Source: Aerococcaceae bacterium DSM 111176 (lineage in GTDB: Bacteria > Bacillota > Bacilli > Lactobacillales > Aerococcaceae). Taken from it: a DNA stretch of 64,000 nucleotides. Under the pieces are notes generated by a model. It saw nothing but the letters and a program-made list of their open reading frames with translations. It searched no databases and was not told where the DNA came from. This document shows positions 8,109 through 17,203 of this stretch, piece after piece. The stretch's first letter is position 1. Each line of letters begins with the position of its first letter. Location of the stretch: positions 31,266-95,265 of the forward strand of contig JACBXN010000045.1 of NCBI GenBank assembly GCA_015863215.1, read 5' to 3'. The position numbers and the translations under genes are program-made.

Positions 8109-8714
8109 ATGGCAAGATATACAGGACCATCATGGAAAAAATCACGTCGTTTAGGTATTTCATTAACAGAATCAGGGAAAGAATTAGCACGTCGTCCATA
8201 CGCACCAGGACAACACGGTAACCAACGTAAATCTTTAACTGAATACGGACAACAAATGCAAGAGAAACAAAAATTACGTTTCATGTATGGCATTAACGAA
8301 CGTCAATTCCGTACTTTATTCGACAAAGCCGGAACTATGGAAGGTAAACACGGTGAAACGTTTATGGAGTTATTAGAAACTCGTTTAGACAACATCGTTT
8401 ACCGTCTAGGATTTGCTACAACACGCCGTCAAGCGCGTCAATTAGTAAACCACGGTCACGTAACAGTTGACGGAAAACGCGTTGACATCCCTTCATACTT
8501 AGTATCAGAAGGACAAGTAATCGGATTACGCGAACGCTCAGAAGGTTTAGCTATCATCAAAGAAAGCTTAGAATCTACAGTAAGCCGTTTAGACTTCTTA
8601 TCTTACGATGAAAACTCAAAAGAAGGTACTTTAACTCGCATGCCAAAACGTGAAGAGTTAAATGCAGAAATCGACGAAGCATTAGTCGTTGAGTACTACA
8701 ACAAATTAGGTTAA
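8109..8714 (+). CDS. rpsD: 30S ribosomal protein S4
   Basis: 201 aa, standard length. Binds 16S rRNA early in 30S assembly. Begins [16 protein letters not shown], then the [10 protein letters not shown] signature (about 38-47). The S4 RNA-binding domain follows, with [27 protein letters not shown] (about 93-119). Strong RBS TTGGAGGA. Codons are highly biased toward A/T endings, as expected for a highly expressed gene. Monocistronic, bounded by the leader and a good terminator. Confidence 0.98.
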   Translation: MARYTGPSWKKSRRLGISLTESGKELARRPYAPGQHGNQRKSLTEYGQQMQEKQKLRFMYGINERQFRTLFDKAGTMEGKHGETFMELLETRLDNIVYRLGFATTRRQARQLVNHGHVTVDGKRVDIPSYLVSEGQVIGLRERSEGLAIIKESLESTVSRLDFLSYDENSKEGTLTRMPKREELNAEIDEALVVEYYNKLG

Positions 8715-8729
8715 TCCTAACTTATTTTA

Positions 8730-8752
8730 AGCGTCCAACAGGGCGCTTTTTA
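8730..8752 (+). terminator. rpsD terminator
   Basis: Stem AGCGTCC-aaca-GGGCGCT followed by TTTTTAT, 16 bp after the rpsD stop. Confidence 0.85.
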
Positions 8753-8876
8753 TTTCGTAAAACGGACCCAAACCAATTATCTGTATTCAACCAAACGATT
8801 AATGAGAAAAAAGTATTCCATAACCTAAAGAATTTCATGAAAACATGACTTTTTCTAGTAAAAGAATAGATTAAAT

Positions 8877-8884
8877 GCTATAAT
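8877..8884 (+). promoter_or_regulatory. ezrA promoter -10
   Basis: TGCTATAAT extended -10, 57 bp before the ezrA start; no strong -35. Confidence 0.5.
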
Positions 8885-8940
8885 TTATGGTGATATTTAG
8901 TCTGCAAGTGGCTAACATTTGACAGAATAGGAGCGAGAAG

Positions 8941-10659
8941 ATGTCTTTTGTTGATATTTTATTCATCATTTTAATTATCGTCATTATCGTTGGTTTTATC
9001 ACTTACTACTTACGAACACGATATAAAAATGATATTATTGAACTTGATAACCGAAAAGAAGAGATTTTACGCGTAAATGTCGCTGATCAATTGTTTACTC
9101 TAAAAAACATGGAACTTTCAGGACAAACAAAGCGTAAGTACGAAAGTCTAAACGCAACATGGCAAACAATCACAAATTTCAAACTAACTGAAATTGATTC
9201 AGCCATCGTTGGAGCAGAAACGCTGATCGACAATATGCGTATTATTAATGTAAAGAGCACGATTGATGACGCTCAAGCATTAATGGACGAAACACAAGCT
9301 CAAGTCGAAGAATTAGATACTGAATTATCAGTTCTACTTCAAGTACCTGACGACAACGCAGAACAAAACGAAGAATTACTTGAACGTTACAATGAAGCGC
9401 GTAAGAGCGTAATGAACCATAGTTTCGATTATGGACCAGCCATTGAAACATTAGAGAAAAATATTCAATACTTAGAATTAAACTTTAGCCGTTACAACGA
9501 ATTAACAGCTGATGGGGATCACCTCGAAGCTGAAGATATGTTAGGCACAATAGAGTCAGACTTAGCGTCACTCGAATCAATTATCGAAAAAATCCCTGTA
9601 ATGTACGATACAATCAAAAATGATTATGAAGATTCACTTGCAGATCTACGCTCAGGCTATGAAAAGATGATTGAAGAGAAGTATCAATTTGATTCACAAA
9701 ATGTACCGGAACAAATTGATGAAATTCAAGAAAATTTAAATAATGCTAAAACAGACATCAAAAATGCTGACTTAAAAGAAGCGCAAACTAAGATGGACAA
9801 AGCAGACCGAGACATCAACTCAATTTATGATTTCCTCGGAGCTGAAGTTGAAGCAAAACAATATGTATTGAATCACTTACGCCAATTAAGAACAAAATTC
9901 GATGCCGTAACGGAAAACAACCATTACGCAACAATCGAAGTTGACCGAATTTCTCAAAATTACATCTTACATGAAGACCAACCAGAACGTATCAAAGAAT
10001 ACCAACAAGCAATTGCTGAACAGTATAACAAAATGGTTGAATTCAATGATGAATTAGATAACAATAAAGTTGTGTTCACTCAATTAGCTAAACAAATTGA
10101 CAAAGTTGATCGCCGTATTTCCGACATCGACGAAGAACAAACTGAAATTGTTAAATCATTAAGTAATTTAAGTAAAGAGGAAAAAGACGCGAAGAGCAAT
10201 CTAGACTTATACGAATTAGATATGCGTAACATGAAACGCCGTCTTGAGAAATTAAACTTACCTGGCTTATCAGAAATGTATTATGAAATCTTCTACCGCG
10301 TAACCGACCAAATCGAATATTTAGCTAGCCAGCTAAATCAAGTACGTGTCGACATGCGCCAAGTAAAGAATTTAGAATACAGTCTTGAAGAAGATATGCA
10401 CCGTCTAGAAGAAATGACGGAAGGTATTGTAGATAACGCAATTTTAACGGAATACATGATCCAACATTCAAACCGTTTCCGTTATGATTATCCAGAAATG
10501 GATGATGCGATCGACGAAGCAGAGTACTTGTTCTACGAACAATACCGCTACGACGAAGCTTTAAATGTGATCGAGAAAGCACTGTACCGCGTTGACCAAG
10601 ATGGTCCAACACAAGTACGCCGCATGTACCGCCAAGAAAAGCAAAATCGTATCTATTAA
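8941..10659 (+). CDS. ezrA: Septation ring formation regulator EzrA
   Basis: 572 aa, normal length. An N-terminal transmembrane helix (ILFIILIIVIIVGFITYYL, about 6-24) is followed by about 540 residues of spectrin-like coiled coil. EzrA sits at the membrane and division site and controls FtsZ ring assembly and division/elongation balance. Family signatures: NRKEEI near residue 37 after the anchor, and the C-terminal RFRYDYPEMDDAIDEAEYLFYEQYRYDEAL block. ATG follows AGGAGCGAG. Monocistronic, between rpsD and a repeat-rich gap. Confidence 0.96.
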   Translation: MSFVDILFIILIIVIIVGFITYYLRTRYKNDIIELDNRKEEILRVNVADQLFTLKNMELSGQTKRKYESLNATWQTITNFKLTEIDSAIVGAETLIDNMRIINVKSTIDDAQALMDETQAQVEELDTELSVLLQVPDDNAEQNEELLERYNEARKSVMNHSFDYGPAIETLEKNIQYLELNFSRYNELTADGDHLEAEDMLGTIESDLASLESIIEKIPVMYDTIKNDYEDSLADLRSGYEKMIEEKYQFDSQNVPEQIDEIQENLNNAKTDIKNADLKEAQTKMDKADRDINSIYDFLGAEVEAKQYVLNHLRQLRTKFDAVTENNHYATIEVDRISQNYILHEDQPERIKEYQQAIAEQYNKMVEFNDELDNNKVVFTQLAKQIDKVDRRISDIDEEQTEIVKSLSNLSKEEKDAKSNLDLYELDMRNMKRRLEKLNLPGLSEMYYEIFYRVTDQIEYLASQLNQVRVDMRQVKNLEYSLEEDMHRLEEMTEGIVDNAILTEYMIQHSNRFRYDYPEMDDAIDEAEYLFYEQYRYDEALNVIEKALYRVDQDGPTQVRRMYRQEKQNRIY

Positions 10660-10666
10660 TATTCAA

Positions 10667-10699
10667 TCAAAGAGGCTCCGATCCGGGCCTCTTTTTTGA
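10667..10699 (+). terminator. ezrA terminator
   Basis: TCAAAGAGGC-tccgatccgg-GCCTCTTTTTTGA: stem with a U-tract, 7 bp after the stop. Confidence 0.85.
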
Positions 10700-10717
10700 T
10701 TTATCTGAAAGTGAGTC

Positions 10718-10899
10718 GCATATTTACGAGACAAGGGCCATTCATTGCTGCCGTGGAGCCGTCTTTCGCTCTCCTTCGGAGGAGCTTCAGACTTTCCTAA
10801 CCTATTGAATTTGATAGCTCCCTATGGTCGCACAAATTCTAATACGGTTAGGAACCCAGATTTCACGGCGCATTCATGGCCCTTGTCTCTTCAATATGC
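10718..10899 (-). repeat. Nested palindromic element B2
   Basis: Outer stem GCATATT/AATATGC, 3-nt bulges (tac/ttc), second stem GAGACAAGGGCC/GGCCCTTGTCTC, then CATTCAT.GC.GCCGTG-type inner stem. Inside (read leftward) are ATTCAATAG, GTCTGAAGCTCCTCC and GAAGACGG.CCCACGGC-like modules seen also in B1 and B3. Confidence 0.8.
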
Positions 10900-11047
10900 T
10901 TAGTTGGTATTGGGATTATTGTCTCTTAGAAATTCTTGGATGTATTAATAAATTGTAACATTGTATAAAAAGTAGTAGGAGATTATTATTGGAATGTGAT
11001 TTGAAAGGCTATTCTACTTCCTTATTGAATAGTATTGGGATCATTAA

Positions 11048-11201
11048 ACTACTGCCAACTGTGGAATAAGATGTAGGAGTCGCCGTGCGACTCCCACTAC
11101 ATAAAAGAAGGTAGCTTTTAGCCCGTCGGCTAAAAGCCTCATTTAAAAGATGAGGTCAATTTCTGAGGAAATTGACTTCTGCTTTATCCCATAGTGTGTA
11201 G
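11048..11201 (+). repeat. Multi-hairpin cassette C2
   Basis: Four hairpins in order: GGAGTCGC-cgt-GCGACTCC (11076-11094), GCTTTTAGCC-cgtc-GGCTAAAAGC (about 11114-11137), CCTCAT-ttaaaag-ATGAGG (11137-11154) and TCAATTT-ctgagg-AAATTGA (11156-11175). An imperfect outer stem (CTGTGGAATAAG / CTTTATCCCATAG) encloses them. Confidence 0.7.
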
Positions 11202-11246
11202 TTGTTGCTGGTGAGAAGGGGATTTTGAGATAACTTACAATGGTAT

Positions 11247-11700
11247 CGTATAAAAGGTGAGTCAAATTCAATAGATTTTATAAGTTCGTATAAAAAGGTC
11301 GGTCAAATCCTATAGATTTTATACGTTCGTATAAAAAGGTTAGTCAAATCCAATAGATTTTATACGTTCGTATAAAAAGGTTAGTCAAATCCAATAGATT
11401 TTATACGTTCGTATAAAAAGGTCACTCAAAATCAATAGATTTTATGCATTCACACATAATCCCATGAAAAAAAGAGTAGATTATCCGCGATCGCACATAA
11501 TCCCATGAAAAATAGAGTAGATTATCCGCGTTCGCACATAATCCCATGAAAAATAGCGCAGAAGATCTGCGTTCACCCATAATCCCATGAAATAAAGAGT
11601 AGATTATCCGCGATCGCACATAATCCCATGAAAATAAGAGTAGATTATCCGCATCCGCACATAATCTCAATAAAACAACTCTAGATTTTCTGCATGCACC
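11247..11700. repeat. Eleven-unit phased inverted-repeat array (41-bp period)
   Basis: Units start at 11247, 11287, 11328, 11369, 11410, 11451, 11492, 11533, 11574, 11615 and 11656, with a decayed twelfth at 11697. All steps are 41 bp except the first (40). The first five units are CGTATAAAA...TTTTATACG hairpins; the rest are ATAATCCCATGAAAA...GATTAT hairpins of unrelated sequence in the same register. Leftward open frames here are translations of the repeat. Confidence 0.85.
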
Positions 11701-11755
11701 CTAAATTCAAATCACCAATCCCAGCAATTCCCTTTAATAATGCGCGCAATTGACG

Positions 11756-11761
11756 TATAAT
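11756..11761 (+). promoter_or_regulatory. -10 box for the desulfurase-thiI operon
   Basis: TATAAT with a weak TTTAAT -35 at 17 bp. A CATTCT-ttagt-AGAATG hairpin lies just downstream (11772-11788) in the leader. Confidence 0.45.
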
Positions 11762-11852
11762 ATAGAGCGTGCATTCTTTAGTAGAATGATTTTAGACTTA
11801 TAAATAAAGAAAAGACAAAAACAATATTAATTTAGATAAATGGAGGTTTTGG

Positions 11853-12983
11853 ATGTACTATTTTGACAATGCGGCTTCGACGAAGCCGACACAGGATATT
11901 TTACAAACTTACATGACTGTCAGTGAACAATTTTTTGCCAATCCCTCGAGTGTACATAGCTTTGGGGAGAAGGCGAGTCAGCTGTTAAATCAGGCGCGTC
12001 AACAAGTTGCAGAGATTTTACGTTTTGATACGAGTGAAATTTACTTCACATCAAGTGGGACGGAATCGAATAATTGGGTGCTAACAGGAATTACTCAAGC
12101 ACTTAAAGAACGCCATCCTGATAAAAATCGTATCCTTATTTCATCAATTGAACATGGATCAATGACAGCTCAGATTGAAAGACTGGTTCATCAAGGCTTC
12201 AAAGTAGACTTAATTCCAGTGACTGACCAAGGACTTGTTGATATGGATAAATTCGCCAACCTTTTAGATAACGATGTACTGCTTGTTTCGACGATGGCGG
12301 TCAACAATGAAATAGGTGCTAAACAGCCACTTATCGAAATGAGTGTGGAATTGATGAAATATCCAACAACAGCTTGGCATGTTGATGCTGTTCAAGCAAC
12401 AACCAGTGAACTCGCAACGATTCACAATAACCGCATTGACCTTGTGACACTTTCAAGTCACAAATTCCATGCTGTTAGAGGGGCGGGTGTTTTAGCCAAA
12501 CGTAAACGTATTGCCAGCCACCCAATGATTATGGGTGGAGGACAAGAATCAGGGCAACGCTCATCCACTGAAAACTTAGCCGCAATTGTTACGATGAGTA
12601 AGGCACTGCGACTTGTATCAGAAAAACAAGCCGACACTCACGAACGACTTGAAAAATACAAACAACAAATTATCGAGGCACTAAAAGATAACAACTGGAA
12701 CATTCATACACCTAAGGAATCATCGGCACATATTATTTGTGCCTCTTATGAAGGCATTCCAGGTGAGGTTCTTGTCCATGCCTTTGCAGAAAAAGATATT
12801 TTCATTTCAACAACCAGTGCCTGCTCAAGCCGACGCCGTTCCGCACACGCAACGCTCCGCGCGATGGGCATTCCAGATTCAATTTCAGAATCTGCCATCC
12901 GCATGAGTATGGGCATTTTAACGACGCAAGAAGAAGTGGATTATTTAATCAAACAAATCCCACATATTACGAATAAATTTTAG
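11853..12983 (+). CDS. Cysteine desulfurase (IscS/NifS-like, ThiI partner)
   Basis: 376 aa class V aminotransferase fold. It removes sulfur from cysteine as an enzyme-bound persulfide. Visible: substrate-side His101 (SIEHGS), PLP-stacking Asp178 and Gln181 (HVDAVQ), Schiff-base Lys204 (SSHKFH), and catalytic Cys324 in the mobile loop TTSACSSRRR. The short loop and the 9-bp spacing to thiI suggest the dedicated sulfur donor for tRNA 4-thiouridine, like Bacillus NifZ, rather than a general Fe-S donor; no iscU is nearby. ATG follows GGAGG. Confidence 0.93.
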   Translation: MYYFDNAASTKPTQDILQTYMTVSEQFFANPSSVHSFGEKASQLLNQARQQVAEILRFDTSEIYFTSSGTESNNWVLTGITQALKERHPDKNRILISSIEHGSMTAQIERLVHQGFKVDLIPVTDQGLVDMDKFANLLDNDVLLVSTMAVNNEIGAKQPLIEMSVELMKYPTTAWHVDAVQATTSELATIHNNRIDLVTLSSHKFHAVRGAGVLAKRKRIASHPMIMGGGQESGQRSSTENLAAIVTMSKALRLVSEKQADTHERLEKYKQQIIEALKDNNWNIHTPKESSAHIICASYEGIPGEVLVHAFAEKDIFISTTSACSSRRRSAHATLRAMGIPDSISESAIRMSMGILTTQEEVDYLIKQIPHITNKF

Positions 12984-12992
12984 AGGTGACAC

Positions 12993-14204
12993 ATGAAACA
13001 AATTATTATTCATTACGGTGAATTATCGACAAAAGGTAAAAATCGCAAAATGTTCCAACGTAAGTTGGCTGACCAAATTCGCCACTTAACCAAACATCTG
13101 GAAAAAGTAACGATTCAACCTGAATTTGACTTTATGTATGTCAAATGGGACGAAACGCCATACGAAGATATCATTGAAATCCTGAAAAATGTCCCAGGGA
13201 TTTCGAGATTCGAACCCGTTTACCAAGTAGATAAAGACCTTGACCAGATTAAAGCGAAAGCTTTAGAACTATTCGCTGCCATTGAAATCGCCCCAAGCGA
13301 CACTTTTAAAATAGTAGCGAAAAGACAGGACAAAGACTTCCCATACGATAGCTACGCCATCCAACGCGAGGTAGGGAGCGCCGTCGGCGAAGTTTACCAG
13401 GAAATGGCCGTCGAAATGAAACGCCCAACCCACAAATTAACCGTCAGCGTCCACAAAGACCGCGACGCTTACCTCTCCCTCAACCACTACCAAGGAATCG
13501 GCGGAATGCCTTACGGCTCGTCAGGGAAAGGAATGCTCATGCTATCGGGAGGATTTGACTCTCCGATCGCGGGTTACCAAATGATAAAACGAGGCCTGGA
13601 GCTTGAAGCCGTGCACTTCTCAAGCCCACCTTACACAAGCCCACAGTCACTAGAAAAGACAAAGAAATTGACGTCAGTCCTAACGCAGTACGGCTTACCA
13701 ATGAAATTTCACAATGTCCCATTCGCAAAAATCCAAGAAGCAATCCGCGACAATGTCCCAGACCAAGCATCAATGACCGTCACACGACGCTTCATGTTGC
13801 GCATCATGGACGAATTGCTTGTCCAAAATAAAGCACAAGCCATCGTCAACGGCGAGTCACTCGGCCAAGTCGCTTCACAAACAATCGACTCAATGGTCGT
13901 CATCAACGAAGTAACAAACACGCCAGTACTACGCCCACTGATCGCAATGGACAAAACTGAAATTATCGAACTCGCCGAAAAAATCGGCACACATGACATC
14001 AGCAACGAACCATTCGAAGACTGTTGTACCGTCTTCGCACCCGTTGCGCCACACACAAAACCAAAACTAGCACCGATTGAAGAAATGGAAAAACGATTGG
14101 ACATCGAAGGCCTCATCGCCGACGCGCTAGCAAACACCACTGTCGAAACGATCGATAGTGATTATATTGATAACCAGCAGAATCAGTTTGCGGGGTTGTT
14201 GTAA
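12993..14204 (+). CDS. thiI: tRNA 4-thiouridine synthase ThiI
   Basis: 403 aa, the length of the form without a rhodanese domain. NFLD/THUMP region about 1-165, then the adenylating PP-loop LMLSGGFDSPIAGY near residues 179-192. It activates U8 of tRNA with ATP and inserts sulfur from the upstream desulfurase. The conserved FEDCCTVFAP Cys pair is near residues 345-350. RBS GAGGTGACAC. The 3' two-thirds are unusually A/C-rich compared with the 5' end. Followed by a terminator. Confidence 0.95.
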   Translation: MKQIIIHYGELSTKGKNRKMFQRKLADQIRHLTKHLEKVTIQPEFDFMYVKWDETPYEDIIEILKNVPGISRFEPVYQVDKDLDQIKAKALELFAAIEIAPSDTFKIVAKRQDKDFPYDSYAIQREVGSAVGEVYQEMAVEMKRPTHKLTVSVHKDRDAYLSLNHYQGIGGMPYGSSGKGMLMLSGGFDSPIAGYQMIKRGLELEAVHFSSPPYTSPQSLEKTKKLTSVLTQYGLPMKFHNVPFAKIQEAIRDNVPDQASMTVTRRFMLRIMDELLVQNKAQAIVNGESLGQVASQTIDSMVVINEVTNTPVLRPLIAMDKTEIIELAEKIGTHDISNEPFEDCCTVFAPVAPHTKPKLAPIEEMEKRLDIEGLIADALANTTVETIDSDYIDNQQNQFAGLL

Positions 14205-14217
14205 TATATTTGAAGAA

Positions 14218-14250
14218 AGCAGAACATTCAAATCGAGTGTTCTGCTTTTT
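14218..14250 (+). terminator. thiI terminator
   Basis: AGCAGAACA-ttcaaatcgag-TGTTCTGCT followed by TTTT. Confidence 0.9.
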
Positions 14251-14380
14251 ATGGTCTAAATGAGTTTTTTGGAAAGTTTGGATTTATTTTTCATAACAAT
14301 CCTCAAAAATGCATAAAAATGTGGAAAGAAAAAATGAAAAATATGGAACTTTCCAAAAATGATGATCTGGAGCAGGGACA

Positions 14381-14560
14381 GCGTAAAAAGTTGAGGGGAA
14401 AATGAGTAGAAGTTTTTACGCAGAGGTCGTAGCGTACAAAGTTTAGTGGAAAATGAGCTGAAGTTTTTACGCCGGGGTCGTAGCGTACAAAGTTGAGAGG
14501 AAAATGGGTTAAAGTTTTTATGCTGGTGGCTTGGCGTACAAACTTAAATTGAAAACGAGC
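14381..14560. repeat. Phased inverted-repeat array (51-bp period)
   Basis: Units start at 14381, 14432, 14483 and 14534, exactly 51 bp apart. Arms are GCGTAAAAA...TTTTTACGC with a G-rich middle (AGTTGAGGGGAAAATGAG). Two GGAAAG...CTTTCC-type units about 52 bp apart precede it (14271, 14323). Confidence 0.8.
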
Positions 14561-14683
14561 AGAAGACTATAAGCAAATTGTCCAGCTTAAAAAGGGGTGG
14601 AAAAATGGTAAAAAATTGCCAATGGCTAAAGGTAAAAGCAGCCACTTCATCAGCGGCTGCTTTGTTTATTACTATGTATTCAT

Positions 14684-14953
14684 TTAAAGACTATCTTTTT
14701 CCAAAATATCCTTTACTTCATTAACACTAAAGTCTGTATGTTCAGCAATGGTATCTACCGTCAGACCACTTCTATAAAGTTGGAATATAACTTTTTCGAT
14801 TCCACGTTCAATCCCTCTATCCTCAGCAGTAGAAATATTAGCACGGTATTCAGCTTCACGTTTATTAATAATTTCAGTCATCATTCTTTCCTCCTGATCT
14901 AGATTGACAAATTGAGTCAGTCGAGCAGCTTTCTTAATATAATCCGGCGCAGG
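14684..14953 (-). pseudogene. 3' remnant of an Rpn-family nuclease gene
   Basis: The frame encodes PAPDYIKKAARLTQFVNLDQEERMM... and continues through MTEIINKREAEYRANISTAEDRGIERGIEKVIFQLY to the stop. It aligns residue by residue with the C-terminal third of the neighbouring gene (APDYLKNASQEIRFVNLSQEEKMMAEMMSKREADY). The N-terminal nuclease domain is missing upstream. Only the C-terminal region with the helix-turn-helix-like end (IAEHTDFSVNEVKDIL) remains. An internal ATG at 14884 with a GGAGGAAAGA site could still allow a 66-aa product. Confidence 0.7.
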
Positions 14954-15046
14954 TCGGAAAAATTTCTAGATAAAAACGTAAGCAAAAGAGCATCAATTTG
15001 TAGATAAGCTCTTTTGCTCATACTTTCGAACTTAAAACTAACTCGA

Positions 15047-15892
15047 TTAATCTAAATCTAAAATATCTCTAACTTCATCAGTGCTAATATGTAAAGATTT
15101 AGCAATAACATTTATCGTTACTCCATTGTTATAAAATTCATGAATTACTTCAATTTGTTTTTCTTCGCGCCCTCTATCCTCAGCAGTCGTAATCTGCGCC
15201 CAATAATCGGCTTCGCGTTTGCTCATCATTTCTGCCATCATTTTCTCCTCCTGACTCAAGTTCACAAAACGAATTTCCTGACTCGCGTTTTTTAAATAAT
15301 CCGGGGCTGAATCAGTCACATTCCCCGTCAAGAAAAACTCTTTCCAATACTTTACATTTGGATGAGGGGACAACGTCCCGCTCAGTTGGAAGTACACCAA
15401 ATCAATCGTCTGAACGTCCAAATCTTCCAACTTTTCATAAGTTTCATCATCAAAATATTTAAAGTGACGAATCATCCGGCTGTCCGATTTAAACAGGGGA
15501 CGCTCCAAAATGCTGATACTATACACTTTAAGCAAACTAGAATAATGATTAGACTTTTTACCTTGACCCTTATAATTCTCAGTATACTCCTGAGCCCCAT
15601 AAAATAATGTACGCTCAATGAAATAATCATGGGCCTACAGTTGCATCTCCACCGTAAAAATCTCACCCGAAGCACTCGTCGCCAACAAATCAACCTCTGT
15701 CTTCAACAACGCCCCAGGCTCCAACGCATACTTGAACTGATCGATGTGATAAGGCTGCTTCACCTTGACGCTTTCAACATCCACCTGCAGCACATCCTGC
15801 AAAAAGCCAATCAAAATCTCCTCGTGTCCCGCAGACGCAAACGTCTTTTTAAACAACAAATCATTCGTCGGCAAATACCTCTTCATCCCCAT
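15047..15892 (-). pseudogene. Rpn-family recombination-promoting nuclease, interrupted by one amber codon
   Basis: One continuous frame of about 281 codons runs from ATG 15892 (or 15886, MKRYLPTNDLLFKKTF) to 15047, broken only by TAG at 15635-15637. Before the stop are the nuclease core residues: TEVDLLA (Asp) and FTVEMQL (Glu-x-Gln) of the PD-(D/E)XK domain. After it the frame continues at once as AHDYFIERTLFYGAQEYTENY, normal for this family. A CAG-to-TAG change would explain it. The C-terminus carries the EDRGREE helix and a short HTH-like end. Family members are plentiful, mobile-element-like genes with in vivo recombination activity. Sequencing error or suppression are alternatives. Confidence 0.75.
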
Positions 15893-15935
15893 TATATCAC
15901 GTATCAACCCCTTTTTCTTTAAAAGTGTACGGCTC

Positions 15936-16526
15936 CTATTCAAGTGTGCGATACAACAATACGTAATCCGGTGAGCGCCAGAACTCAATATTCTCATCCA
16001 AGAAATTGACCAAGCCCAAGATATCAGCGAAATACTTTTCATCAAAAAGATTAGTCGCGCCCAGTGAATTCATCTCAACCGGCATCAACTCCAAAGCCAA
16101 ATCAGTCTGACCAGATTTCGACCAACGTTCATAAATTCCGCGCGCCGTAAACAATAACTGCGCAGCTTGCTCCGCCGAAAACTCGACCAAATCAGGCATC
16201 ATCTCAGCAGACGCCGGCACCACATTCCGCTTCACATACGACTCCAACGCATAAAAGTTCATAAAACCAAGATCCTCCACAAACGACGCCTCAAAATCAA
16301 ACGCCTGAAACTTCTCCTGAACCACCCGGAAATCCTCCTGCCAAACCGCCAAAGCCTCATTACCCGAATCATGCGCCGCCTGCTTATCCAAATTACTCAA
16401 AATCCCAATAAACTCCATCGCATTCCCAGGAAACTTCAACATCACCTCATTAAACCCATCAAACAACCCATTAAAAGTACCATAATCATCCTTATGCACA
16501 ATACTCAAACTAACCTTTAAATTCAT
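15936..16526 (-). CDS. Hypothetical acidic protein
   Basis: 196 aa from the ATG at 16526 (MNLKVSLSIVHKDD), preceded by GAGGG; an in-frame GTG adds one residue. No signal peptide or membrane segment. It is acidic, rich in Phe, Leu, Glu and Asp, probably all-helical after a short beta start. I do not recognise the family. It lies 43 bp before the broken Rpn gene in the same direction. Coding strand is strongly G/T-rich, a property of the whole 15.6-19.1 kb block rather than of this gene. The frame is open for 197 codons and its shadow frames are less protein-like, so I believe it is real. Confidence 0.6.
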   Translation of the reverse strand: MNLKVSLSIVHKDDYGTFNGLFDGFNEVMLKFPGNAMEFIGILSNLDKQAAHDSGNEALAVWQEDFRVVQEKFQAFDFEASFVEDLGFMNFYALESYVKRNVVPASAEMMPDLVEFSAEQAAQLLFTARGIYERWSKSGQTDLALELMPVEMNSLGATNLFDEKYFADILGLVNFLDENIEFWRSPDYVLLYRTLE

Positions 16527-16644
16527 CACAAAACCCTCATTTCAAATTTTTTTATAGCTCTTCCAAAAAATCACTATACTTATAAATAGGGGAAAAATTC
16601 CAAAATGTGAAAAATATCGGAAATTGCTATAAATTATTTACCCA

Positions 16645-16797
16645 ATTATCATAACTTTTCCCCACACACCGAGTTGAGATAAAATTCCATCTATTATTAT
16701 CAGAACTCAAAGCAACACAGAAAGTTAAGATAGAAATCAGCTTGAAATTATCACAACTTAAACCCGCAGCCCAAGTTGTGATAAACCAAACCAAAAT
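16645..16797. repeat. Phased inverted-repeat array (51-bp period)
   Basis: Units start at 16645, 16696 and 16747 (ATTATCA.AACT...), exactly 51 bp apart. Arms of the best unit are TTATCACAACTT...AAGTTGTGATAA. Confidence 0.8.
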
Positions 16798-16828
16798 TCC
16801 AACTACAAACTACGGAATCAAAATAAAA

Positions 16829-16925
16829 GAGTCGCCCCCGCGACTCCACATCATTCAAAACAAAGCTTTTAGGCCACGCCTAAAAGCTCCATTTACAAAA
16901 AGAAGTCAATTTCCGAAGAAATTGA
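16829..16925 (+). repeat. Multi-hairpin cassette C3
   Basis: GAGTCGC-ccc-GCGACTC, then AGCTTTTAGGc-ca-cGCCTAAAAGCT (about 16864-16887), then TCAATTT-ccgaag-AAATTGA (16906-16925). Same order and spacing as cassette C2. The second stem differs on both arms (TTTTAGGC/GCCTAAAA here, TTTTAGCC/GGCTAAAA there). Confidence 0.75.
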
Positions 16926-16940
16926 CCACCGCATTTTCAA

Positions 16941-17125
16941 GTTTATTGGTTGTTAGAGATCGAAATGCTGAAACAACCAATAAACTGTTATTTGTTTACG
17001 TAAAAATTCAAAAACATCCAACAAAATTGACTGAACTGGTACATGTTTACATTTTATTTTCGAAACAACCAACAAAGTGTTAGTTGTTTTCGATACCTGA
17101 CTCAAACAACGAAAAGTTCACTACT
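16941..17125. repeat. Phased inverted-repeat array (mixed 41- and 51-bp period)
   Basis: AACAACC-type units start at 16972, 17013, 17064 and 17105: steps of 41, 51 and 41 bp. The first unit also pairs with GTTTATTGGTTGTT at 16941 (perfect 14-bp arms). Unit hairpins: AACAAC...GTTGTT. Confidence 0.8.
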
Positions 17126-17203
17126 ATCTCAATTGAATTTTCTACGCTCAAACCAACTGGGTTTGGTTCTTATTTATATAATTATTATAAGTATACCCAC
17201 CAA

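Noticed and set aside
11422..11670. Leftward 82-codon open frame with repeated SWDYVRSRIIYS-type peptides
   Set aside because: It is a translation of the 41-bp array. The period is not a multiple of three, there is no RBS, and the repeats continue outside the frame.
11247..11700. CRISPR array
   Set aside because: Whole units including the middle part are repeated; there are no unique spacers and no cas genes nearby.
15936..16526. Reading this gene as a shadow of the opposite 16167-16520 frame
   Set aside because: The opposite frame is rich in Arg, His, Ile and Leu with no motif or RBS; the leftward frame has balanced composition and an RBS.
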